64,000 bases of DNA from an uncultured Opitutia bacterium (GTDB lineage: Bacteria > Verrucomicrobiota > Verrucomicrobiia > Opitutales > Opitutaceae), in the NCBI GenBank assembly GCA_903840415.1, contig CAIMFY010000051.1:1-64000 (forward strand). Direction: 5' to 3'. This document shows, in pieces, positions 46,510 to 58,005 of the stretch. The notes below the pieces were generated by a model. That model made no database searches. It saw nothing but the letters and a program-made list of their open reading frames with translations, and was not told the origin of the DNA. Made by a program: the position numbers and the translations under genes. Position 1 is the stretch's first letter. Every line of letters starts with the position of its first letter.

Positions 46510-46992
46510 GTGACTCAGCCTTTCACTGTCGCCGCGGCCTGTGACCGCCGCTCCCGTCGAGCGTTCACGCTCGTTGAAATCATGGTTGTCGTCGTGATTT
46601 TAGGAATCCTCGCCACCCTCGCTACCGCTGCCTTCAACCGCATAAAGGAACGGTCGCTGGCGTCGCGGATGGCGAACGACTTTCGCGTCATTGCCAACGG
46701 CTTCCAACATTATGTGCAGGAATGCGGAAGCTGGCCCGCTGCCACCACCACCGCTGGAGCCATCCCAACTAACATGGGCCCGTATCTACCGTCCGTGTTT
46801 GCGCAAGGCTCTGCAGTTGGTGGTGGCTACACCTGGTCCGGACCGAGTGCCCGTCTCCGACTCATCAACGTCACCAACGCTACCTACGACCCCATTCTCA
46901 CGCGGGTCGACGCCATCCTCGACGATGGCAAACTCACCACTGGTGACTTCACGTCGATGACTTCCGGTGGTTACCATTGGCAATTGCACTGA
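46510..46992 (+). CDS. Pseudopilin-like protein with prepilin N-terminal cleavage/methylation motif
   Basis: A protein of 160 residues. RRAFTLVEIMVVVVILGILA is a type IV prepilin signal with E at +5, but alanine replaces the usual glycine at -1. The rest resembles the globular domain of orphan pseudopilins found in many copies in Verrucomicrobiota and Planctomycetota. GTG at 46510 begins two bases after the GH28 stop, so the two are probably one operon; TTG at 46504 would overlap. No other secretion or pilus gene is nearby. Confidence 0.8.
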   Translation: MTQPFTVAAACDRRSRRAFTLVEIMVVVVILGILATLATAAFNRIKERSLASRMANDFRVIANGFQHYVQECGSWPAATTTAGAIPTNMGPYLPSVFAQGSAVGGGYTWSGPSARLRLINVTNATYDPILTRVDAILDDGKLTTGDFTSMTSGGYHWQLH

Positions 46993-47180
46993 ATGGCCGC
47001 TGGAGAATCTGCGGCGTGGTTAGCGCAGAGCTCTCGCCGCCAGCTCTTCAACTTGAAACAGGCCGACTGTTTGTAATCTGAAAATACTATACGCTGCGAC
47101 TCCCAAAGCCTACGAATCTACCACCAAGCTCTTCGTCTGTCGTCCGCGTTTCGCAATAATTCCTCAACCCTATTCCCGCC

Positions 47181-48104
47181 ATGCGCACTAGTCTTACCCT
47201 CCTCCCGCTCCTCATCCTCGCGGTCATTGCCGCCGCAGTCATCTCCTCCAATTACCACAACGTGCAGGCGCCGGCCGGCTACGCCGCCTATGTCGTCGAG
47301 CGGCCGATCGTGGGGAGCACTTCGTTTCAAGAGGTGATCTTTGGCCCGTCTTCGACTGGCCTCCGGTGGCGCGCGTTTGGGGATTTGCTTAGCATCACGC
47401 CTTACTCGTATCCCGAACTTTTTGAAGGCTCCTCCACACTTATCGCCAAAGACAAACTCCCGATCATCGGTGGGGCCCACATCGTCTGGCGACTGCGCTC
47501 CACGCCGGACCAAATCAGGCTCTACATGGAAAAATTCGGCGGACTCGATGAGTCGCGCTCTCCCGACGTGACAGCCAAGGAGAGCTACTCGAACTATATT
47601 AAAGAACCGTTCCGCACGCTTGTCCGGGAGGAATTCGCCAAATACGACGGCCTCGCCGTGTCGGAGCATCTCGCCCAGATGGGACTGTCGATCCAGCAGG
47701 AATTGACGACGCGCCTCGTGCAGACGCCGTTTGAGGTGCTGCAAGTCGTCGTGGGCAATGCCCAGCCACCGTCGCAAGTGCTCGAAAAAATCGCGATGAA
47801 GGTCGCCGCCGCCCAGGAACTCGAACGCAAAAGCATCGAGTTGGACATCGCCAACAAGTCGCGGGAAATCGAGAAGGCCAACGGCGAAGCCCTCGGTGAT
47901 CGCGAGCTGGCCATCGCCGTGAAACGCGCCGAGGCCAACCTCAAACTCTCAGCCTCGCTCACGCCGATGCTCCTCCAATATCAATCCATCGAAAACCTGA
48001 AAACGGCGCAAAGAATCTATCTCCCACTCGGCGCCACCGGCCTGCCCATTGTGAACACGGTGAGCGACGCTCACGACGCCAGCGCGCCCGAGCCCAAACA
48101 CTGA
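47181..48104 (+). CDS. SPFH/prohibitin-like membrane-anchored protein
   Basis: A protein of 307 residues. A single N-terminal hydrophobic helix (LTLLPLLILAVIAAAVISS) anchors it. The body has the alternating strand/helix look of an SPFH domain (HIVWRLRSTPDQIRLYMEK, EPFRTLVREEFAKYDGLAV), followed by a charged coiled-coil region rich in A/E/K (ELERKSIELDIANKSREIEK). Stomatin/HflK-type proteins organise membranes or control FtsH, but no partner is next to it. The 188 bases upstream contain no gene. Confidence 0.72.
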   Translation: MRTSLTLLPLLILAVIAAAVISSNYHNVQAPAGYAAYVVERPIVGSTSFQEVIFGPSSTGLRWRAFGDLLSITPYSYPELFEGSSTLIAKDKLPIIGGAHIVWRLRSTPDQIRLYMEKFGGLDESRSPDVTAKESYSNYIKEPFRTLVREEFAKYDGLAVSEHLAQMGLSIQQELTTRLVQTPFEVLQVVVGNAQPPSQVLEKIAMKVAAAQELERKSIELDIANKSREIEKANGEALGDRELAIAVKRAEANLKLSASLTPMLLQYQSIENLKTAQRIYLPLGATGLPIVNTVSDAHDASAPEPKH

Positions 48105-48135
48105 GCCCGGCTTTTCGCCCGACGCGCCCCGGTCG

Positions 48136-48145
48136 CCCCCCCCCC
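48136..48145. repeat. Ten-base C homopolymer
   Basis: An uninterrupted run of ten C lies between the convergent SPFH and UDP-glucose dehydrogenase genes. It is intergenic, so a change of length would not alter either protein; it may be an assembly-sensitive site. Confidence 0.8.
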
Positions 48146-48153
48146 GTGCGAAC

Positions 48154-49512
48154 CTATTTCCCGATTCCGCTCGCGCGGAATCCGATCGACCGCAGCTTGG
48201 CGAGATCGAGGACGTTGCGACCGTCAAAAACGAACGCCGGTTTCTCCATCGCGGCGTGGATTTTCTTGTAGTCGAGTTTCTTGAATTCATCCCACTCCGT
48301 CACTACGGCCAGCGCGTGGGCGCCCTCCGCCGCCTCGTAGGCGCTCGTCGCCACGGTGAGCCGCGGATCGTCCTTGCCGTTGCCGAGCACGTCATGGCGG
48401 ATTTCTTCCGCCTGCACCTTCGGATCGTAAACGACCACCTGCGCCTGCTCGGCGAGCAGATCGCGGCACACCGCGATGGCGGCCGATTCGCGCGTGTCGT
48501 TCGTGTCCTTCTTGAACGCGAATCCGAGCACGGCGATTTTTTTACCCGCGACCGTATTGAACAGTGAACGCACGATTTTCGAGGCGAAGCGGTGTTTCTG
48601 CCAGTCGTTCATCTTGACGACGCTTTCCCAGTAATGTGCGACCTCGGCCAATCCGAAGTGTTCGCAGAGATAGACCAGATTCAGGATGTCCTTTTGAAAA
48701 CACGAACCGCCGAAGCCGACCGACGCTTTTAGGAATTTCGGCCCGATCCGCGAGTCGCGGCCAATCGCGTTAGCCACCTCATCGACATCAGCACCCGTCG
48801 CTTCGCAGAGCGCCGAAATCGAGTTGATGGAGGAAATGCGCTGCGCGAGGAAGGCATTGGCCACGAGCTTCGAAAGCTCACTCGACCAAAGGTTCGTTGT
48901 GATAATCCGGTCGCGCGGCACCCAGGTGGCGTAAACCTCCACCAGCGTCTTGATCGCTTTTTCGCCGCCGGGCGTCCGCTCCCCACCGATCAGCACGCGG
49001 TCCGGCAACTGCAAGTCCGCGATCGCCGTGCCCTCGGCCAAAAATTCCGGATTCGAAAGCACCTCGAATTTGTGACCGCGCGCGTTCGCCGCGAGGATGT
49101 CCTTGATCGTCTCGGCGGTCTTCACGGGAATCGTCGACTTTTCGACAATGATTTTGGGGCCGTTCGCTTGCTCGGCAATTGTGCGCGCCACCAACTCGAT
49201 GAACCGTAGATCCGCCGCGCGACCGGCCCCGACGCCGTAGGTCTTCGTCGGCGTGTTGACCGCCACGAAAATGATGTCGGCCGCTTTGATGGCGCCGTGG
49301 ACGTCGGTGGAGAAATGCAGGTTTTTTCCCCGCCGCTGTTTCACGACCTCGTCGAGGCCCGGTTCATAAATCGGGAGCGTGTCAGAATTCCAGGCGGCGA
49401 TGCGCGCGGCATTCATGTCCACGACGCGGACTTCGATTTTCGGGGCCTTGAGGGCGATCATCGCCATGGTCGGACCGCCAACGTAACCAGCGCCAATGCA
49501 GCAAATTTTCAT
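48154..49512 (-). CDS. UDP-glucose 6-dehydrogenase, animal-type
   Basis: An enzyme of 452 residues oxidising UDP-glucose to UDP-glucuronate with two NAD+. The NAD motif is [12 protein letters not shown] at residues 4-15; the catalytic cysteine is C271 in [11 protein letters not shown]215-type and N219-type residues lie in [29 protein letters not shown] is the C-terminal NAD/UDP region. Its text follows the eukaryotic UGDH pattern ([36 protein letters not shown]) more than the short bacterial Ugd. It supplies UDP-GlcA, a plausible donor or precursor for the glycan cluster. The start at MKICCIG is supported by the fold. Confidence 0.94.
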   Translation of the reverse strand: MKICCIGAGYVGGPTMAMIALKAPKIEVRVVDMNAARIAAWNSDTLPIYEPGLDEVVKQRRGKNLHFSTDVHGAIKAADIIFVAVNTPTKTYGVGAGRAADLRFIELVARTIAEQANGPKIIVEKSTIPVKTAETIKDILAANARGHKFEVLSNPEFLAEGTAIADLQLPDRVLIGGERTPGGEKAIKTLVEVYATWVPRDRIITTNLWSSELSKLVANAFLAQRISSINSISALCEATGADVDEVANAIGRDSRIGPKFLKASVGFGGSCFQKDILNLVYLCEHFGLAEVAHYWESVVKMNDWQKHRFASKIVRSLFNTVAGKKIAVLGFAFKKDTNDTRESAAIAVCRDLLAEQAQVVVYDPKVQAEEIRHDVLGNGKDDPRLTVATSAYEAAEGAHALAVVTEWDEFKKLDYKKIHAAMEKPAFVFDGRNVLDLAKLRSIGFRASGIGK

Positions 49513-49612
49513 ACGGGGAATATGATTCCACTGTGCGGCTCGCCGCCGGGAATCCAAGGCTGATTTTGACCCACCCGTAGCGGCGGACTTGACCACCGCC
49601 ACGGCTAAGCAC

Positions 49613-51640
<2,028 letters not shown>

Positions 51641-51711
51641 CGAGTGGTATGGACTTGATTGGCACCGTGGATGTTCCCGGTCGGGAAGTCAATTGGCGCA
51701 CCGGTGGAATC

Positions 51712-52728
51712 TCAGTGTTTTCTTTCCGCGCGCTCAAACCGTAGCACCCCGCCGCGAATCACCGCAAAACCCTGTCGGCCAAGACTGTATCGTGTTGGCT
51801 GGGCCCGCTCCACCGCAGTCAGCAGGGCGTCGAATCCTTGACGCGCTAAATCACCCGCCTGCGGTTGCACTTGGAGCCACCGGTGAAGCGCCCGTCGCAC
51901 GATGGCGCGTGGCTGGCTGGAAAGATTCCGCAGCACGAGCGAACGATCGGCGGCTAGTGCCCCCAGTTCTTCTACCCGCGCCTCCAGCGCCGCATTGTCT
52001 TCCTCCAACAACTCGCGGGCGCGGGCCGCACCCGCGAGCGCATCGCGCTGCGCCGCGCGCGACCAGGCCGGAATCACCGAGCGGCGGACGCGATTGCGGA
52101 AAAAATCGCCACCCGCATTGGTCGCATCTTCCCGCCAAATTGCCCCCGCCGCCCGCAACGCGACGACGATATCGCTCTTTTTCAGCGTCAGCAGTGGCCG
52201 CAAATGTGTGCGCTGTCGCGGCATCGCTTGCACCGGCCGGGGCGCCGCCAATCCGGCGCTCCCGCTGCCGCGGGCAAGCCGCATGAGCATCGTTTCCGCG
52301 ATGTCATCCTGCTGATGCCCGAGCCAGAGCACGCGCGAATTTTTTTCGAAAAACGTCATGCGCGCTGCGCGCGCCTCCGCCTCGCTTGCGCTCGCGCGTG
52401 CCTCCGTCCATGCCGCCGATCCAAACTTGACGCCAAGTGACGCACACACTTTGGCACAAAATCTTCCATCTGCTTCCGAAGATCGCCCTCTCAAGCGGTG
52501 GTTGAAGTGCAACACCCGCAGCCACCGACGCCGCTCCGGCCAGTGCGCCCAAAGCAGGAGTAACAACGCCAGTGAGTCGGCTCCGCCGGAAAACGCCACA
52601 CCCCACGTCACTCGCGCACCGCTGGCCTCCGCCCATTGCAGCACTGCTGGATGCAGCCGCCCGCGCGGAAACGTCGCGGCGAGGCGCTCCGCCGCGTGCG
52701 GCCAATCGACTGTCTTTCGATTCGTCAT
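51712..52728 (-). CDS. tilS: tRNA(Ile)-lysidine synthase
   Basis: A protein of 338 residues modifying C34 of tRNA-Ile(CAU) to lysidine. The PP-loop SGGADS is at residues 47-52. LHFNHRLRGRSSEADGRF, GHQQDDIAETMLMRLARGSG, LRPLLTLKKSDI and the D-x-T-N segment REDATNAGGDFFRNRVR are the family's catalytic and tRNA-recognition motifs. The C-terminal substrate-binding domain is short, as in some minimal TilS. It lies 31 bases downstream of serS, same strand. Confidence 0.93.
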   Translation of the reverse strand: MTNRKTVDWPHAAERLAATFPRGRLHPAVLQWAEASGARVTWGVAFSGGADSLALLLLLWAHWPERRRWLRVLHFNHRLRGRSSEADGRFCAKVCASLGVKFGSAAWTEARASASEAEARAARMTFFEKNSRVLWLGHQQDDIAETMLMRLARGSGSAGLAAPRPVQAMPRQRTHLRPLLTLKKSDIVVALRAAGAIWREDATNAGGDFFRNRVRRSVIPAWSRAAQRDALAGAARARELLEEDNAALEARVEELGALAADRSLVLRNLSSQPRAIVRRALHRWLQVQPQAGDLARQGFDALLTAVERAQPTRYSLGRQGFAVIRGGVLRFERAERKH

Positions 52729-52759
52729 CCTTCGCTTCGCTCAGAATGACAGACCGCGT

Positions 52760-54031
52760 CTACTGAAAGCTCAAATATTCCTTGCCGAAATATGGCACCA
52801 GCACCGTCGGGATTTTCACGCTTCCATCCGGTTCCAGGTTATTTTCCAGCAACGCCGCGAGCACGCGCGGCACGGCGAGGCAGGAACCGTTGATCGTGTG
52901 GACGAGTTCCGGTTTGCCCGACTCCTTCGCACGGAAACGAATCTGCGCGCGCCGCGCCTGAAACGCCTCGAAGTTTGAGCAGCTCGACACCTCGAGCCAG
53001 CGTTTCTGGCCGGCCGACCAGACCTCCAGATCGTATTTCTTCGACTGCGCAAATCCGAGATCGCCGCCGCACATCAGCAGCACGCGATACGGCAGGTCGA
53101 GTTTACGCAAGAGCCGCTCGGCATCGTCGCGCAGCTTGTCGAGTTCGTCGTAGCTGGTCGCCGGGTGCACCCATTTCAAGAGTTCGACCTTGTCGAACTG
53201 GTGGAGCCGATTGAGCCCGCGCACATCCTTGCCGTAGCTGCCCGCCTCACGTCTGAAACACGGCGTGTAGGCGCACCGGTAGATCGGCAGCGCCGCCTCG
53301 TCCACGATCTCGTCGCGGAAGAAATTCGTCAGCGGCACCTCCGCCGTCGGCACCGCGTAGAGATGATCCGGTGTCGTCTCATACATCTGCCCTTCTTTGT
53401 CGGGCAACTGCCCCGTCGCTGTCGCGCTCGCCGCATTCACGAAGATTGGCGGCGCGACTTCCACATAACCCGCCCGGACATTTTCATCCAAGAAAAACTG
53501 CAACAACGCCCGCACCAACCGCGCGCCATCACCCACGTAAAACGGGAAACCCGCACCAGTGACTTTTGCGCCACGCGCAAAATCGAACAATTTCTCGAAA
53601 CCCGGAATTTCCCAGTGCGGCCGGGCATGCGGCCGCGGCGTCTCATGCGAGCCGTGCAACGAGAAGACCACGTTTTCCTCCGGCGTCTTCCCATCCGGCA
53701 CGCTCGCGTGCGGCACGTTGGGAATCGAGAGCATCGCGGTCCGAAATTTTTCCTCCGTCTCCTTGAGCAGCGCATCACGATCCTTCGCCTGCGCCGACAC
53801 CGCTTTCATCTCCGCCACCTTCGCCACAAACTCCGGCGAACCTTTGGGCAGTGCGGCCATCGCCGCGTTGGCCGCCTTCTGTTTCGCCCGCAACGCCTCC
53901 ACCTCCTGCAACTGCGTCCGCCACGCCGCATCGATCGCCAGCACGGCATTGAGATCGACTTGGAGATGTTTCTTGGCAATCGCCGCACGGACGATGTCCG
54001 GCGTTTCGCGGATGAGTTTGGGATCGAGCAT
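52760..54031 (-). CDS. serS: Seryl-tRNA synthetase
   Basis: A class II synthetase of 423 residues. The N-terminal antiparallel coiled coil (about 30-105) binds the long variable arm of tRNA-Ser. Motif 2 is YTPCFRREAGSYGKDVRG and motif 3 GSCLAVPRVLAALLENN; YAVPTAEVPLTNFFRDE is the TAE serine-binding loop. Length and motifs are standard. It begins MLDPKLIRETPDIVR at 54031 and lies 22 bases after the stop of the heptosyltransferase gene. Confidence 0.97.
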   Translation of the reverse strand: MLDPKLIRETPDIVRAAIAKKHLQVDLNAVLAIDAAWRTQLQEVEALRAKQKAANAAMAALPKGSPEFVAKVAEMKAVSAQAKDRDALLKETEEKFRTAMLSIPNVPHASVPDGKTPEENVVFSLHGSHETPRPHARPHWEIPGFEKLFDFARGAKVTGAGFPFYVGDGARLVRALLQFFLDENVRAGYVEVAPPIFVNAASATATGQLPDKEGQMYETTPDHLYAVPTAEVPLTNFFRDEIVDEAALPIYRCAYTPCFRREAGSYGKDVRGLNRLHQFDKVELLKWVHPATSYDELDKLRDDAERLLRKLDLPYRVLLMCGGDLGFAQSKKYDLEVWSAGQKRWLEVSSCSNFEAFQARRAQIRFRAKESGKPELVHTINGSCLAVPRVLAALLENNLEPDGSVKIPTVLVPYFGKEYLSFQ

Positions 54032-54053
54032 GACGGAAATATTGAGGCCCGCG

Positions 54054-55010
54054 CTACTTCACGCGCGTCTGCGCCCGATGAAAACGGGCGAAGACTTCCT
54101 TTACGGCGAGCAGTTTCAGGTCGCCCACCGGCGCCTGCACGGTGAAATTCGTCGGCGCGTTCAGCGGATACGGTCCAAACTGCCGCGGATCCGTCGGACC
54201 GAAGATGCCGAACGTTTTCACTCCGAGCGCCGCCGCCAGATGCATCGGCCCGCTGTCGTTCGAGATCACCCAGTCAGCGCGTTTGATCAGCGCGGGGAGC
54301 GACACGAGGCTCGTGTTGCCCGTGAGATTGAAAAATTGCGCCGGCGGAAACGCCCCGCGATCGTGCACGTAATTGCTGCCCGCCCAGACAATCTTGCGGG
54401 ACTTGTCCTCGCGGAGCAGTAATTCGGTGAGCTGCTTGTAGCCGCCCCAGCATTTCTCCGCGCGCCGGCTGTCCGGAAACATCACGATTGGCCGCGCCCC
54501 GCCGCGCGAATCGGCAAAGCGCAGGTTGAGACTGTCGACTTCGCGGAAGCGCAACGTCCCACGCAGCTCGGGCTTCGCGTCGAGCACCGGGCAGAATTGC
54601 AGCAGAATATCCAACGCATGGCTTTTCCGTCCCTCCGGCGGCAGCGGCACTTTCTCGTCGTAAAAGATCCCCGACCACTCGCGCGCATCGGTGCGCCCAA
54701 TCTTGTGCTTGGCGTGAGTGCGCGACGTCATCAACCCCGTCCGCAGCAGCCCCTGCATGTCGAAGACATAGTCGAATTTCGTCTTCCGAATTTCCTTCAT
54801 CAGGCGCAGGAAACCTTTCGTCCCTGCGTTGCGCTCAAACAAATAAACGTGATCGACCGCCTCGCAGGCCCGAACGATCGGCGCGAAGATTTCCCGCACC
54901 ACCCAGGAAATGCGCAGCCCATCGCGCTGCGCTTTCAGCGAGGTCGCCACTTGCAGCGCCTGCACGATGTCGCCGAGCGACGAAGGCTTGATGATGAGGA
55001 GTTCGGTCAT
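54054..55010 (-). CDS. GT9 family heptosyltransferase-like protein
   Basis: A protein of 318 residues. LLIIKPSSLGDIVQALQVA is the GT9 N-terminal strand with S-S-L-G-D, YVFDMQGLLRTGLMTS the D-x-Q-G-L-x-R-S/T segment, and DWVISNDSGPMHLAAALGV with FGIFGPTDPRQFGP the ADP-heptose-binding C-terminal motif. It should transfer a heptose to the LPS inner core (WaaC-like: single SSLGD, short length). The start at MTELLIIKP (55010) is 46 bases from the divergent fusion gene; in-frame codons further up overlap that gene. Confidence 0.88.
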   Translation of the reverse strand: MTELLIIKPSSLGDIVQALQVATSLKAQRDGLRISWVVREIFAPIVRACEAVDHVYLFERNAGTKGFLRLMKEIRKTKFDYVFDMQGLLRTGLMTSRTHAKHKIGRTDAREWSGIFYDEKVPLPPEGRKSHALDILLQFCPVLDAKPELRGTLRFREVDSLNLRFADSRGGARPIVMFPDSRRAEKCWGGYKQLTELLLREDKSRKIVWAGSNYVHDRGAFPPAQFFNLTGNTSLVSLPALIKRADWVISNDSGPMHLAAALGVKTFGIFGPTDPRQFGPYPLNAPTNFTVQAPVGDLKLLAVKEVFARFHRAQTRVK

Positions 55011-55055
55011 GGACGGGAAGCACGCGGAGGGCAGATGCGAATCTGCTTTAACCAC

Positions 55056-57014
55056 ATGAGCGTTACGTTTCATGGTTTTTCCCGGCGGAAATCAAACGCC
55101 AAATCCCGTCTTCCTGTCCGCGTGTCGCTTTTTTTTCTCAAAATCCTTGGCTGGCTCGTCGCCCGCACCCCCGAGCCGCTCTTGGGTGCGCTGGCCGCTG
55201 CCCTCGGCGAGGCGATCTTTTTTTTACTGCCGCGTCGCCGTCGACTCGTGCTGTCGAACCTCGATCATGCGTTTCCCCAAAAATCGCCCGCTTGGCACCG
55301 CGCGATCGGCCGCGAGAGCTGCCGCCGCCTGATCGAAACCGGCCTCCTCTCGCTCGCTACCCCATTTCTCGACGCCGCGCGCTACCGGAAAATCATCACG
55401 GCCTCGCCCGCGTTGGTTGCCGCTTACGAACTGCACCGCACGGCACCCGCCGCGACGCTCATTTGCTCGCCGCACCTTGCCTACTGGGAGGCGCAGACCG
55501 CACAGCCGCTCGTCGTGTCAGGGAGCTTTCCGGAATTTGGCATCATTTTCCGCCCGCTCGACAATCCCGCCGCCAACGCCTTCGTTAAGCAATCCCGCGA
55601 ACGCTTCGGTCTGAAGCTGCTATCGCGCAAGGAAGGTTTCGCCGAGGCATTGAAAATCCTGCGCCGCTCGGGTTTTGTCGGCGTCCTCTTCGATCAAAAC
55701 GCCGGGATGCAAGGCGCTCTGACGACGCTTTTTGGCCGCGTGTGCTCGACGACTGAGTTGCCAGGGCTTATGGCCGAGAAATTCGACGCCCGCGTTTACG
55801 GCATTTTTCCGCGCCGGCTCGGCTTCTGGCGTGTCGAGATCTCGGTCGAACTTATTCCCGGTCCGCGCACGAGCGAAGCCGTCACCATCAACCTCAACCG
55901 ATGGCTCGAAACCCTCCTCCTCAGCGACGACAATCTGTGCGCCTCATGGCTGTGGGCCCACGACCGCTGGCGTAATCAGGACATCCCGGAAAAGCGCTTT
56001 CGCCTCGAGGCCAAACGCAATCTCCTCGCCGCCGACCTTGGCGCCCGCGCGCTCGATAAGCTGCCGCATCGCACCCGAATCTTTATCCGTCTCCCCAACT
56101 GGCTCGGTGACGTCGTGATGACCGTGCCGCTGTTGCGCGCGCTCCGCACCTCGCGACCAGACGCGGAAATCACACTCCTCGCCAAGAATCAATTTCTGCC
56201 GCTCCTAGAATCCTGGGCGGTCGCGGACCGCGTACAAGCGCTGCCACATCGCGGAGCCGGTTATTTTTTCCATTTCTGGAAAATGCGGCCTGAATTCCCG
56301 GACGTTTGGTTGCTTTTCACTCACTCAATTCGCGGCGATCTTGAGGCGTGGTTAGGCGGTTGCCGCCAACGCTTTGGTCTCGAACGACGCGACAAATCGC
56401 GCCCGTTTCTCTCTCATGTTTGCCGGGTGCCAGACGATTTCGACGAGCGCGTTCACCATCAGCTCGAACTTTGGGAAATTTTCCTCCGCCACTTCGGACT
56501 TACTGCTCCGCCCGACCGAACGCCCCTCTCAACGCTGCACCCTCAACTCGCAGCTTCTCAGCCCATCGGCCTGATTTGCGGCTCCGAAAACAACCCCGAA
56601 AAGCGCTGGCCGGTCGCGCACTGGCGCACACTCATCGCCGCGTTCCCCTCCGAGCGCTTCATCGTGTTTGGCACCGCCGCCGACGCGACGTTGACCGCAA
56701 ATGTCGCTGACGGCTTCGAACCGGCACGAGTTGAAAATCTCTCCGGCCGCACCGATCTCGTCGCGTTCGCGGATCGGCTGCGCACATGCCGACTTCTCGT
56801 CACGAACGATACCGGCGGAATGCATCTCGCGAATGCGCTCGGTGTGCCGCTCATTGCGCTCTTTGGCCCGACGAATCCGCAGCGCACTGGCCCCGTCTTC
56901 GTAGCGCCAGTTAAGATCCTGCAACCACCCGATTGCCCGCCGACAGGTGGCGCGGCGCTCGCCGACCTTGCGCCTGACATCGTGATAGCCAGTCTGCGCG
57001 CACTGCTCGTCTAA
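55056..57014 (+). CDS. Fusion of lipid A acyltransferase (LpxL/HtrB type) and GT9 heptosyltransferase
   Basis: A single open frame of 652 codons with two envelope enzymes. Residues about 1-320 are an LpxL/LpxM-like acyltransferase: membrane anchor LFFLKILGWLVARTP, catalytic HX4E in SPHLAYWEAQ, and VGVLFDQNAGMQGALTTLFG. Residues about 345-650 are a GT9 transferase: IFIRLPNWLGDVVMTVPLLR, PIGLICGSENNPEKRWP, LLVTNDTGGMHLANALGV, LFGPTNPQRTGP. The two halves would add a secondary fatty acid to Kdo-lipid A and a heptose to the core. ATG at 55035 is an alternative start. No stop or frameshift between domains. Confidence 0.88.
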   Translation: MSVTFHGFSRRKSNAKSRLPVRVSLFFLKILGWLVARTPEPLLGALAAALGEAIFFLLPRRRRLVLSNLDHAFPQKSPAWHRAIGRESCRRLIETGLLSLATPFLDAARYRKIITASPALVAAYELHRTAPAATLICSPHLAYWEAQTAQPLVVSGSFPEFGIIFRPLDNPAANAFVKQSRERFGLKLLSRKEGFAEALKILRRSGFVGVLFDQNAGMQGALTTLFGRVCSTTELPGLMAEKFDARVYGIFPRRLGFWRVEISVELIPGPRTSEAVTINLNRWLETLLLSDDNLCASWLWAHDRWRNQDIPEKRFRLEAKRNLLAADLGARALDKLPHRTRIFIRLPNWLGDVVMTVPLLRALRTSRPDAEITLLAKNQFLPLLESWAVADRVQALPHRGAGYFFHFWKMRPEFPDVWLLFTHSIRGDLEAWLGGCRQRFGLERRDKSRPFLSHVCRVPDDFDERVHHQLELWEIFLRHFGLTAPPDRTPLSTLHPQLAASQPIGLICGSENNPEKRWPVAHWRTLIAAFPSERFIVFGTAADATLTANVADGFEPARVENLSGRTDLVAFADRLRTCRLLVTNDTGGMHLANALGVPLIALFGPTNPQRTGPVFVAPVKILQPPDCPPTGGAALADLAPDIVIASLRALLV

Positions 57015-57021
57015 ATTTCCC

Positions 57022-57996
57022 GTGCCGCTTCTCTCCGTCACCGATCTCCGCACCTATTTTCATACGCGCAGCGGCATCTATCGCGCGGTCGATGGCGTGA
57101 GTTTCTCCGTTGAGCGCGGCGAGACGCTTGGCATCGTCGGCGAATCCGGGTCCGGAAAATCCGTCACCTGTTATTCGATCATTGGACTGCTGCCGATTCC
57201 GCCAGCCCGCATCGAGAGCGGCACCGCGTTCTTCGACGGCACCGACTTGCTTCACTGCACGCCTGCGCAGGCCCGCGCGATTCGCGGCAAACGCGTCGCG
57301 ATGATATTTCAGGACCCGATGACGTCGCTCAATCCCTACATGCGGATTTCCGAGCAGCTCATCGAACCACTGCTCATCCACGAAAAGATTACCCGGCACA
57401 ACGCCCTCGCCCGCGCCACTGCGATGCTTGAGTCCGTCGGCATCAACGACGCCCAAAAACGCATTCACCTCTATCCGCACGAGTTTTCCGGCGGCATGAG
57501 GCAGCGCGTGATGATCGCGATGGCGTTGATTACAAAACCCGAACTGCTCATCGCCGACGAACCCACTACCGCGCTCGACGTCACGGTGCAGGCGCAGATT
57601 CTCGAGTTGATCAAAAAGATGCAGCGCGAGCTCGGTATGGCCGTGATTTTTATTACTCATGACCTCGGCGTCGTCTCCGGCCTTTGTGACCGCGTGCAAG
57701 TTATGTATGCCGGGCGCGTGGTCGAAGCGGCCGACGTGCGCACGCTGTTCCACTCGCCGAAGCATCCCTACACCCGAGGGCTTCAGCGCTCGATTCCGTC
57801 ACTCCAACCCAAAGGCGCCGAGCTCTACACTATCGCCGGTCTGCCGCCGGACGTCTCGAAACCGCTGCCCGGCTGCGCCTTCGCCGCGCGTTGCGAACAC
57901 GCCACGGCGCGCTGCACCGCTACCACGCCCGCGCTGATCGAGCTCGCATCGGGTCACGCGCAGACGTGCCTCCGCGTGCAAGCCGGCGAAATCTAA
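57022..57996 (+). CDS. Oligopeptide/dipeptide ABC transporter ATP-binding protein (OppD/DppD type)
   Basis: A protein of 324 residues. Walker A is GESGSGKS, the Q-loop [10 protein letters not shown], the signature [15 protein letters not shown], Walker [13 protein letters not shown] and the H-loop FITHDLGVV. The C-terminal OppF-type oligopeptide extension has the cysteine cluster [15 protein letters not shown], which may hold an iron-sulphur cluster or metal. It works as a heterodimer with the next gene product. GTG start at 57022, seven bases after the fusion gene stop. No permease or binding protein gene in the window. Confidence 0.92.
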   Translation: MPLLSVTDLRTYFHTRSGIYRAVDGVSFSVERGETLGIVGESGSGKSVTCYSIIGLLPIPPARIESGTAFFDGTDLLHCTPAQARAIRGKRVAMIFQDPMTSLNPYMRISEQLIEPLLIHEKITRHNALARATAMLESVGINDAQKRIHLYPHEFSGGMRQRVMIAMALITKPELLIADEPTTALDVTVQAQILELIKKMQRELGMAVIFITHDLGVVSGLCDRVQVMYAGRVVEAADVRTLFHSPKHPYTRGLQRSIPSLQPKGAELYTIAGLPPDVSKPLPGCAFAARCEHATARCTATTPALIELASGHAQTCLRVQAGEI

Positions 57997-58005
57997 ACGC
58001 ATTCC

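Noticed and set aside
47040-47100. Sigma-70-type promoter before the SPFH gene (TTGAAA ... TACTAT)
   Set aside because: The spacing between the two elements is about 25 bases, too far for a standard promoter.
49570-49610. Hairpin GGCGG...CCGCC downstream of ftsH as terminator
   Set aside because: No T-run follows on the - strand, so an intrinsic terminator is not supported.
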